Shown one piece after another: positions 17,741-25,366 of a DNA stretch of 64,000 nt. Below the pieces are notes generated by a model, which searched no databases, was not told the DNA's origin, and saw only the letters and a program-made list of their open reading frames with translations. The stretch covers positions 1 through 64,000 of the forward strand of contig NZ_QGTG01000007.1 of assembly GCF_003182155.1 (NCBI RefSeq), in the 5' to 3' direction. This DNA comes from Chitinophaga sp. S165 (GTDB lineage: Bacteria; Bacteroidota; Bacteroidia; Chitinophagales; Chitinophagaceae). The translations under genes and the position numbers were made by a program. Numbering within the stretch: position 1 is the first letter of the stretch; each line of letters begins with the position of its first letter.

Positions 17741-18726
17741 AAAAAGATACTTTTTGATAAGCCATGATCAAAGTGGAGATAGATTTATTTATGATTTGAA
17801 TTGTGACTTCATAAATTTAGACGATTTGACTGAACTATGGTTACTGTGAAATATATGCGTTTGCTAGATCGAATTATTCTTTTTTGTTCGAATTTTGCGA
17901 AATTGGAGAAAAGATCATCCTTTAATAATTCTTATAGATAATGTAGCATTAAAGTGATTTGGGTAACATTGTTTTTTAAAGCTGTTTTGGAAGGTCGCTA
18001 TTGGCCTTTAATTGCAATACCTGATTTGAGCGTCCATTCTTTGTTGGTGGAAATCTCATAGAAGATCAGGAAAGGAGAGAGTTGTTTAATTTTAATATGA
18101 TTTGATCATGCTTTGATTCCAAGCAACACGAAAAACTTATATATTAATAGCACTCAAAGGATTTTTAGGATCTAGCTATGAAAAATGAGAGGTGGGATTA
18201 TTGGCTTGGTGCTATATTCAATCAGTCAGTTGTGGATTGATGATTTCGAGTACAGCCGTGAAATCAGTTTATTTCAGTGGCTTGATTGAAATAAGGTATG
18301 TATTAGGGCGTGTTCTTATGATAAAATAATCCTTGCTACTAATTATCAAAAGTAGGGAGAGCTGTAACTTTATGAGGTGTTAATTGGATAAATTGCTATG
18401 CTTGGGTATAAGAATATAAAGATGAAATCTGGATGATCGATAATCTTTGGGAGAGTTTTGAATAAATGCATGTTTATATTTGGCAGACAATTGAAACAGT
18501 ATGTTGGTTTTTTAAAATATAAGCCCCTAATTGGCTCATGTAATAATGTACAATGCCACGCCACAGTTCCAGCTTCTTACATCTCCGTTGAATAAAAGAT
18601 GGAACAAGATACTTAAGAAACAAAAGAAGGTACGATTAATGACTACTTTATGAGTAAAATGAAACCATATAGAATTTCCTAGCATATAGGGTTAGCTTTT
18701 GGAACCTAAAAAGCAATTTTTATCTT
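17741..18726. other. Gene-free AT-rich stretch of about 1 kb
   Basis: It separates the divergent S9 peptidase and the small exported protein at 18727. Open frames here are short and have no recognisable content (one of 64 codons at 18370-18564 on the minus strand looks random). It probably contains both promoters and may contain decayed sequence. The only element I can support is the conserved pre-start motif at 18706-18715. Confidence 0.5.
18706..18715 (+). promoter_or_regulatory. Conserved pre-start motif CTAAAAAGCA, gene 3
   Basis: Identical to the motifs before the two small genes at 2627 and 3678, with a similar TTAGCTTTT block 11 bases upstream. It ends 11 bases before the ATG at 18727. 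The match across about 14 kb of intervening sequence supports common origin and probably common expression. Confidence 0.5.
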
Positions 18727-19068
18727 ATGAAAAATGCAAGAACAATTTTGATTACAATCGGTTCTTTCGCGCTCTTTGCAGGGGCCTGGGCGTTTAAGAA
18801 TACACTTAATGGTACTCCAGTGTATATATATAAAAATATACCTCTGACTACTTATTCGGTCACTGTGGATGCGAGAGTTTTCACACTGTCCGTAACTCGG
18901 CTTTGCACAACAACAAACGTTTCTTTTTGCGATATGGGTGTTTTAACAACAACATTAACGAATGGGTTATCAGCGCTAGCAGTATATGGCTCTATGACAA
19001 CGCCAATTCCAAATATTTTTACTTCATGTGTGGAAGTTTCAGATACATTTACATGTAATTTTAACTAA
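18727..19068 (+). CDS. Small exported protein, DUF6520-like (copy 3)
   Basis: A 113-residue paralogue of the proteins at 2627 and 3678. It starts MKNARTILITIGSFALFAG followed by AWAFKN, a signal-like segment, and shares YIYKNIPLTTYSVTVDARV, TRLCTTT, LTTTLTNGLSALA and FTSCVEVSDTFT. It has two additional cysteines (SFCDMG and TFTCNFN), giving four, so two disulfides are possible. It lies upstream of the GT-C-like gene on the same strand but is separated from it by a strong hairpin, so it is probably its own transcript. Function unknown. Confidence 0.75.
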   Translation: MKNARTILITIGSFALFAGAWAFKNTLNGTPVYIYKNIPLTTYSVTVDARVFTLSVTRLCTTTNVSFCDMGVLTTTLTNGLSALAVYGSMTTPIPNIFTSCVEVSDTFTCNFN

Positions 19069-19087
19069 TGTATTTTCTTTGCCTCTT

Positions 19088-19142
19088 ATTTTGTAGATTG
19101 TAAAAGTCATGATTCAATCGTGACTTTTACAATCTACAAAAT
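19088..19142. terminator. Long hairpin downstream of small exported protein 3
   Basis: A 22-bp perfect stem (19088-19109 with 19121-19142), extended by four inner pairs including one G-T, and a three-base loop. It begins 20 bases after the stop. The stem sequence differs from those at 2560 and 3603 although position and size agree, so the structure is conserved rather than the sequence. Confidence 0.72.
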
Positions 19143-19257
19143 AACGTCAGTCGGGTAACATTGCCATGCTGGTCAATAGAAATTTCTCATTAAATATTCT
19201 GCATCTACTAAGCACACTCGCTTAATCCTTATCTATATTACACCCATTTAGCTTTAT

Positions 19258-20805
19258 ATGTTAACCTACGGAATTATGACACTCAAAGAACCCTTATTCC
19301 CCTCCGATTTTCTAAAAAGTAATGGGCGTGACAAGGAGAATAGAATCTGTTTAATATTATCTGTACTGATGTCTGGAATATTGGTGACTATCATACTAAA
19401 ATTATATCCCTTCCCTAACTTTTTGCCGGACTCGTACTCTTACATAGACGCCGCCCATAATAATGTGAACATTAACATGTGGCCGGTGGGGTACTCAAAG
19501 TTTCTACGAATTGTAAGCGTATTTAATCGATCTGATACCGCATTGGTCATTGTGCAATATGCATTATTGCAAGCAGGAATACTCTTTTTCTTGTTTTCCA
19601 TTAAATACTTATTACACCCTGGTAAATGGACAATGCGATTGCTATTCGCCTTCCTCGTTCTCAATCCGCTTTGGCTATATATTGCCAATTTTATATCCAG
19701 CGATGCGCTATTCTCTACATGTAGTTTGTTGTGGTTGACAAGCTTATTCTGGCTACTCTATCTCCCCAATGGTAGGATGTTTATCTTTCATGCGCTGGTA
19801 TTAGGGTTTGTATTTTCCGTGCGCTATAATGCCTTGTATTACCCTTTTATAAGCATTTTGGTAGTGTTACTTGTGAAGGGAACGTTTAAAGAGCAATTGT
19901 TAAAACTAGCTATCATTATTATACCGGTTGGATGGTTTGCCATATATACAACGCTTACTTTCAAAGAAAGGCTGGGAATAGCTACTTTTTCTCCCTTTGG
20001 TGGATGGCAGATGGGAAGTAATGCACTCTTTATGTATGCGCATGTTCCTCCGGCCGATAGGGCGCCTGTTCCAAAGCAATTCGCGAGAATCCATACTATT
20101 ACGGTAAAACATATGGATTCCCTCAACCGACTTAAACAGCGACCCGATCAGGAATTAGGTGTTTATTATTTATGGGATGACAAAGCTCCTTTGAAATTAT
20201 ACCTGATAGAAAAGTATAAAAGGGATAGTACTACGCACTATCTAAAACAATGGGCTTCCGTATCAAATTTCTTTGGACAGTATGGCAGCTGGTTAATCCG
20301 GGAGCACCCGGGGGCGTTCCTTCGTTATTACGTCTGGCCAAATTTTATAAACTATTATTCGCCTCCAACCGAATTTTTGGGAATGGTAAATATGGGGAGT
20401 GACACAGTCGACCAGGGAGCTGTGGCGTGGTTTGGGTATAGATCTAATAAGGTCCATCATTTCTCAAAGAATAAGGATATAATTATTACTGCAATATTTC
20501 CGACGTTATTAGCCATGATAAACGTGATCTTCTGTTTCGGATTTCTTGGCTTTGTATTTCTCGGTGGTTTTTCTAAGATTACTCCTTATTACCGTAAAGT
20601 ATTATGGATTGTTCTGCTAATCTGGCTTGCTAACTTGGGATTCAGTGTGCTTGCCTCACCGATCGTACTCAGATATCAGGCATTTCCATTCATTTTTACA
20701 CTTGTATTTGCGTGTCTGCTATTGGAGTTTGTCATCCGGCAAAGCATGCAGGAAGCGAAGCCCGTTGAAGAGAGTACTGAACCAGTCGCTGATCCAGCGG
20801 TATAA
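19258..20805 (+). CDS. Polytopic membrane protein of GT-C glycosyltransferase type
   Basis: A 515-residue protein with about ten hydrophobic segments between residues 38 and 495. Its first extracytoplasmic loop carries LPDSYSYIDAA, resembling the acidic loop motif of GT-C enzymes, followed by MWPVGYSKFLR, ISSDALFSTCSLLW and VRYNALYYPF. These all recur in the C-terminal half of the next gene, so the two are paralogues. GT-C enzymes transfer sugars from polyprenyl-phosphate carriers on the outer face of the inner membrane. No acceptor or donor can be named. It is 103 bases upstream of the fusion gene and probably co-transcribed with it. The GT-C assignment rests on topology and motif pattern, not on a search. 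Confidence 0.68.
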   Translation: MLTYGIMTLKEPLFPSDFLKSNGRDKENRICLILSVLMSGILVTIILKLYPFPNFLPDSYSYIDAAHNNVNINMWPVGYSKFLRIVSVFNRSDTALVIVQYALLQAGILFFLFSIKYLLHPGKWTMRLLFAFLVLNPLWLYIANFISSDALFSTCSLLWLTSLFWLLYLPNGRMFIFHALVLGFVFSVRYNALYYPFISILVVLLVKGTFKEQLLKLAIIIIPVGWFAIYTTLTFKERLGIATFSPFGGWQMGSNALFMYAHVPPADRAPVPKQFARIHTITVKHMDSLNRLKQRPDQELGVYYLWDDKAPLKLYLIEKYKRDSTTHYLKQWASVSNFFGQYGSWLIREHPGAFLRYYVWPNFINYYSPPTEFLGMVNMGSDTVDQGAVAWFGYRSNKVHHFSKNKDIIITAIFPTLLAMINVIFCFGFLGFVFLGGFSKITPYYRKVLWIVLLIWLANLGFSVLASPIVLRYQAFPFIFTLVFACLLLEFVIRQSMQEAKPVEESTEPVADPAV

Positions 20806-20908
20806 TATCCGCTTTCTCCTAACAATCCTGAATTAATACTGTGGTATTTTAGAATAGTTAACCACGACCCTTGAGGCGCCCTGTTTTACAATTATTCAAT
20901 ACCACATT

Positions 20909-23900
20909 ATGGAGTCTAAAAGAAATGCCATTATCATAGGTGCAGGTCCTGCAGGATTGACCGCCGCTTATGAAATGCTACAGCGCACAGATATTATCCC
21001 TATTATATTAGAAAAAAGCGGAGATATAGGTGGTATCTCAAAGACTATTAACTATAAGGGAAACCGCATGGACATCGGCGGCCACCGGTTTTTCTCTAAA
21101 TCTGACCGGGTAATGCATTGGTGGTTGAATATACTACCCTTGCAGGCTGGTAATGAAGAGTCGTTTAAGATTAAGTATCAAAATAAATCTCGGGATATCA
21201 ATCGAAAGGATCTACCTGGAAACCTGAGAAGTGATGATCCTGATAAAGTGATGTTGGTGCGGAAGCGGCTGTCGAGGATCTATTTCCTGCGTCGTTTTTT
21301 TACTTATCCTATTACTTTGTCCATAGATACATTAAGGAAACTGGGAATAGGAAGGACGATTGCTATACTCTTCTCTTACCTATGGGCACAACTATTCCCC
21401 CGCAAGCCGGAAAAGAGCCTGGCAGATTTCATGATCAATCGATTCGGTAAGACCTTGTATCATCTCTTTTTCAAGGATTATACGGAAAAGGTCTGGGGTG
21501 TTCCTTGCAATGAGATTCCCGCTGAATGGGGGGCGCAACGTATTAAAGGTGTGAGTATCCGCAAGGCAATAGAACACGCTATCCAGGAGCTCAGTAAAAG
21601 CAAGAAAAAGGCAACCGTTGATGTTGGACAGAAGGATACGGAAACCAGCCTGATAGAACAATTCTTTTACCCCAAACTTGGTCCGGGGCAGCTGTGGGAG
21701 GAAGTAGCTCGTCAAGTACAGGCGATGGGGGGGATTATCCACATGCATCATGATGTAAAACATATATATACTGACGATAACAAGGTAAGCGCTATAACAG
21801 CGGTTAATAATCAAACCGGGGAAGAGCTATCGCTGACGGGCGACTATTTCTTCAGTACAATGCCGGTAAAAGAACTGATCGGAGGAATAATAGGGGAAGT
21901 GCCCGATCTAGTAAAAGACGTTGCCTCTAAGCTGCAATACCGGGATTTCATTACTGTGGGTATTTTACTTCGTCGTTTATCTTTCCTGGATAAGCACACA
22001 GGAGAATGGAAATCGCTGAAGCTGGAAGATACCTGGATCTATATACAAGAGAAGGACGTAAAAGTGGGGAGGTTGCAGTTATTCAATAACTGGAGCCCTT
22101 ATATGGTGGCAGATCCTGATACCGCCTGGGTGGGAATGGAGTTCTTCTGTATTGAGACGGATGAGTTCTGGAAACTGCCGGATACTGAAATTGCGGCCCT
22201 GGCCATCAGGGAATTGGAAAAGATCGGATTGGCCTCACACGAGAATGTCCTGGACAGTACCGTATTGAGAGTAGAAAAGACCTATCCTGCCTATTTTGGA
22301 GCCTATGCACACTTTGACGAGGTAAGGGCTTATACAGACAAACTGGAAAATTTATTCCTGGTTGGCCGCAATGGCATGCATAAATACAATAATGCAGATC
22401 ATTCTATGCTGACCGCAATGGTAGCAATAGATAACATCATAGAAGGAATTAATACGAAAGATAATATATGGGCGATCAACACCGAACAGGAGTACCACGA
22501 ACAGAAATCCACGGATGTGCCACCTTCGGCTGCAGTATCTGAACGTGTGCCTTCATTTAAGGAGTTCCTATGGGACCTGCCCTGGAACAAAGCGTTGGTT
22601 TGGTTTGCTTGTTTAGCTGCGTTTGTACAGTTTTTTATCTTTAAACATCTATACCCTTCAGCAGGATTTATTGATGGAGACTCTTATGTATACCTGGAAT
22701 CTGCTTATGGGAATTTCAATATAAATACCTATCCGATCGGCTATTCTAAATTCCTGCGTTTCTTTAGTACGCTTACAATATCCGATACGGCATTGGTAGC
22801 ATTTCAATATCTACTGCTACAATTCAGTGCCTTGTTCCTGATATTTACGCTGGCATACTTTTATAAACCAGGAAAGGTTATTTTCGGGCTGTTGTTTGTT
22901 GGCATGGTGTTTAATCCAGTATTCCTTTATATCAGTAATTATGTATCTAGCGATGCTTTATTTTTGAGTTTAAGCCTCATATGGTTCACGTTATTGCTCT
23001 GGATATTGCACCGGCCAGAAAAGAGATTGATCATACTACATGCCGTTATTATCCTGTTAGCATTTACAGTGAGGTATAATGCGCTATTCTATCCGGTTGT
23101 GGCTGCGCTAGCTTTTATTATCAGCCGGCAGCCCTGGAAGATGAAAGTGGTAGGGATTTTTTCCAGTGTTCTTCTCATTGCGGGATTCGTATATCATACC
23201 AGTAATCAATATAACCGGCTAACAGGTATCCGGCAGTTCTCGCCTTTTAGCGGCTGGCAGATGGCTAATAATGCCTTGTATGCCTATCGTTTTGTGCAGG
23301 ACGAACCACCTCCTCCTATGCCGGCTAAGTTTAAGCAGCTGGATAAAATGGTGCGGACTTACTTTGATACTACCAGGAACTTTTATATGCACCAGCAGGA
23401 GATGTTTATTGCTAATACGTGGTACATGTGGGATCCTAAGTCTCCGCTGCAACAATATATGATGCTTAAGTCTGCAAAGGAACCGAATGCGCATATTTTG
23501 AAGAAGTGGGCTACTGTCGGTCCCATTTTGGCCGAATATGGTGCTTATCTGATCAAACAATATCCCACAACATTTGCGAAGTACTATTTACTACCTAACA
23601 CAATGAAGTACTATGCACCTCCTGTAGAGTTCTTGGATACATACAACATGGGTAAAGACAGTATTGCTCCGATGGGGCAGATGTGGTTTGGTTATGAATC
23701 CCGCAAGCTCAAGACGCATTTCAAGGACTTGAAAGTAACGGTACTGAACTTTTATCCTATTCTCGTAGGGGTGATGAATGTGGTATTCCTATTTAGTCTG
23801 GTAGGGTTTGTGGTATTACACGGGATCAAACATAATAGAACGCTGTCGATAGGGTTGTTACTGGCATTTGGCCTCTGGATAGTGAATTTCGGATTTAGCG

Positions 23901-24016
23901 TATTCGCTTCCCAGATCGCTTTGCGGTTCCAGATGTTACCGATATTAATATTTTTCTCCTTTGGTTTATTGCTCCTGGATTATATCTGGAAGGCAGCCAA
24001 TAATAAAATTGCATAA
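20909..24016 (+). CDS. Fusion: FAD-dependent oxidoreductase plus GT-C-like membrane domain
   Basis: A 1035-residue protein of two parts. Residues 1 to about 520 are an FAD-dependent oxidoreductase of the amine-oxidase/UDP-galactopyranose-mutase-like type, with the dinucleotide fold IIIGAGPAGLTAAYEML, MDIGGHRFFSKSD, and the FAD-closing segment NADHSMLTAMVAIDN. Residues from about 555 to the end have about ten membrane segments and match the preceding gene closely (DGDSYVYLESA, YPIGYSKFLRFF, SSDALFLSLSLIW, VRYNALFYP). The linker (about 525-545) is charged. Such oxidoreductases are commonly separate proteins in polysaccharide clusters; here one is tethered to a membrane transferase. The stop is two bases before the start of the thioredoxin-like lipoprotein, suggesting one operon. 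Confidence 0.75.
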   Translation: MESKRNAIIIGAGPAGLTAAYEMLQRTDIIPIILEKSGDIGGISKTINYKGNRMDIGGHRFFSKSDRVMHWWLNILPLQAGNEESFKIKYQNKSRDINRKDLPGNLRSDDPDKVMLVRKRLSRIYFLRRFFTYPITLSIDTLRKLGIGRTIAILFSYLWAQLFPRKPEKSLADFMINRFGKTLYHLFFKDYTEKVWGVPCNEIPAEWGAQRIKGVSIRKAIEHAIQELSKSKKKATVDVGQKDTETSLIEQFFYPKLGPGQLWEEVARQVQAMGGIIHMHHDVKHIYTDDNKVSAITAVNNQTGEELSLTGDYFFSTMPVKELIGGIIGEVPDLVKDVASKLQYRDFITVGILLRRLSFLDKHTGEWKSLKLEDTWIYIQEKDVKVGRLQLFNNWSPYMVADPDTAWVGMEFFCIETDEFWKLPDTEIAALAIRELEKIGLASHENVLDSTVLRVEKTYPAYFGAYAHFDEVRAYTDKLENLFLVGRNGMHKYNNADHSMLTAMVAIDNIIEGINTKDNIWAINTEQEYHEQKSTDVPPSAAVSERVPSFKEFLWDLPWNKALVWFACLAAFVQFFIFKHLYPSAGFIDGDSYVYLESAYGNFNINTYPIGYSKFLRFFSTLTISDTALVAFQYLLLQFSALFLIFTLAYFYKPGKVIFGLLFVGMVFNPVFLYISNYVSSDALFLSLSLIWFTLLLWILHRPEKRLIILHAVIILLAFTVRYNALFYPVVAALAFIISRQPWKMKVVGIFSSVLLIAGFVYHTSNQYNRLTGIRQFSPFSGWQMANNALYAYRFVQDEPPPPMPAKFKQLDKMVRTYFDTTRNFYMHQQEMFIANTWYMWDPKSPLQQYMMLKSAKEPNAHILKKWATVGPILAEYGAYLIKQYPTTFAKYYLLPNTMKYYAPPVEFLDTYNMGKDSIAPMGQMWFGYESRKLKTHFKDLKVTVLNFYPILVGVMNVVFLFSLVGFVVLHGIKHNRTLSIGLLLAFGLWIVNFGFSVFASQIALRFQMLPILIFFSFGLLLLDYIWKAANNKIA

Positions 24017-24018
24017 TA

Positions 24019-24510
24019 ATGAGATCATTTTTGTTAGTCATAGCTTTAGCTGGAATAATCAGTTGCACAAAGCATAGTCGGGCATTACCCCCTGGAATTG
24101 ATAGAGACTTACCGTCGTTTAATATTCAGTTATTGGATACCACTGTGAAATTTAATACCGCAAAGATTCCTAAAGGGCAGCCTGTGGTATTATTCTTCTT
24201 TGGGCCAGATTGTCCTTATTGCCAGGCTTTTACGAGAGAGATTACTCAACGGATGAGCGAGCTAAAGAATGTTCGTTTTTACATGGCAACTATGGCAGAT
24301 TTTAAGGAAATTCATTTTTATGATACGCTATTTAAGTTGGATAAATACAAGAATATAACCATCGGAAAGGATGTAAGTGGTTTTTTCTTTACTTACTATA
24401 AAGCGCCTGGCTTCCCATATCTTGCTATATACGATAAGAAAAAGGAGTTTAAACAGATTGTGATCGGAGGCGTAGGTGTGGATTCATTGAAGAAGGTTAT
24501 AAACTCTTAA
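24019..24510 (+). CDS. Thioredoxin-fold lipoprotein (TlpA/peroxiredoxin-like)
   Basis: A 163-residue protein with a lipoprotein signal (AGIISCTK, lipid-modified Cys16) and a thioredoxin fold starting at PVVLFFFGPDCPYCQAF. The active-site pair is Cys65-Pro-Tyr-Cys68, closer to DsbA/DsbC-type CPYC than to the CGPC of thioredoxin. The cis-proline segment is APGFPYLAIY. It should act in the periplasm, tethered to a membrane, as a disulfide reductase, isomerase or oxidase. It begins two bases after the fusion gene. The nearby small exported proteins have paired cysteines, making them plausible clients; this is inference. Confidence 0.8.
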   Translation: MRSFLLVIALAGIISCTKHSRALPPGIDRDLPSFNIQLLDTTVKFNTAKIPKGQPVVLFFFGPDCPYCQAFTREITQRMSELKNVRFYMATMADFKEIHFYDTLFKLDKYKNITIGKDVSGFFFTYYKAPGFPYLAIYDKKKEFKQIVIGGVGVDSLKKVINS

Positions 24511-24557
24511 TAAAGATAATCTCTCAAACTTTACTGACCTATTTATTCTAACTATTT

Positions 24558-24584
24558 AAGCCTTCCGATTAGGAAGGCTTTTAT
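24558..24584 (+). terminator. Rho-independent terminator after the thioredoxin lipoprotein gene
   Basis: Stem AAGCCTTCC (24558-24566) with GGAAGGCTT (24572-24580), five-base loop, followed by TTATTCTTT. It ends the 19258-24510 operon. Confidence 0.85.
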
Positions 24585-24805
24585 TCTTTACGTCCAAATT
24601 TTTTCCGAAGTATAAGGATTACATTTATTCGATACTGTCATGTTCCAACCCATGTGCCGGATAATTCGTTACTCCCTTCTATCTGTCACATACGCCCTTA
24701 CTGTAGCTTCAATAGAATGGTCAAAAAAGGTCAATGCTAATGGGAACGCCGAAAACCATCAGAAAAGAGTAGGCAACACATCACAACAAAATTAAATTAT
24801 CAGTT

Positions 24806-25285
24806 ATGAAAACTGGAAAAATTCTTCTTGTATTAATTGCATTGGTTGCAATTGTTGGTGGATTAATGGCTTTTGGAGCCAGGAAATATACGCTGAACAA
24901 AATGATTGCAGCAACAACAGTGAAAAGCGATATTCAAAAACACACTTTAGTTACCAGCAGTCTGGGCGTGACCCATGTTGAGGCAACCGTAAGATGGGCC
25001 GATAGGTGCTTTTCTTTTACAGGTACTGCTGGTCAGTACAACGATCCTTCCAAGTATGTGGAGGTGGAATGTAGTACTATTAACGTTCTTTGCACAGGAG
25101 GCGCAGTCTTCTGTGGGTTGAAAATTTCTGATCCGAATCTTATATATGATAATGGCCAATTTATAGACAAACCCAAAGTCGATAACCAACAGGTAGGAAA
25201 ACCGATTTTAGATGCGATTGCAGAGGCAGTACGAGATGGACAGGAAGCAGAAGTCGGAGCAGCTCGGGCCTACCTGAAAAATTAA
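24806..25285 (+). CDS. Small exported protein with DUF6520-like N-terminus (copy 4, distant)
   Basis: A 159-residue protein whose first 27 residues (MKTGKILLVLIALVAIVGG, then LMAFGAR) resemble the signal region of the other small proteins; the rest is not clearly related. The central part has four cysteines (ADRCFSF, EVECSTINVLC, AVFCGLK) and the C-terminus is helical and acidic. The gene has its own terminator at 25318. It follows the thioredoxin lipoprotein gene by 295 bases across a terminator and is convergent with the second S9 peptidase. Function unknown. Confidence 0.68.
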   Translation: MKTGKILLVLIALVAIVGGLMAFGARKYTLNKMIAATTVKSDIQKHTLVTSSLGVTHVEATVRWADRCFSFTGTAGQYNDPSKYVEVECSTINVLCTGGAVFCGLKISDPNLIYDNGQFIDKPKVDNQQVGKPILDAIAEAVRDGQEAEVGAARAYLKN

Positions 25286-25317
25286 CAATAATTGGAACAT
25301 AAGAAAATTGCAGTTAC

Positions 25318-25347
25318 GCCAGACTCGATCTATTGGGTCTGGCTTTT
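25318..25347. terminator. Terminator between small protein 4 and S9 peptidase 2
   Basis: Stem GCCAGAC (25318-25324) with GTCTGGC (25337-25343), then a TTTT run on the plus strand. It lies between convergent genes and mainly serves the plus-strand gene. Confidence 0.8.
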
Positions 25348-25366
25348 GTCATTCACTGATGATCTT

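Noticed and set aside
18370..18564. 64-codon frame on the minus strand
   Set aside because: Composition looks random, no family, no ribosome site and in an AT-rich gap.
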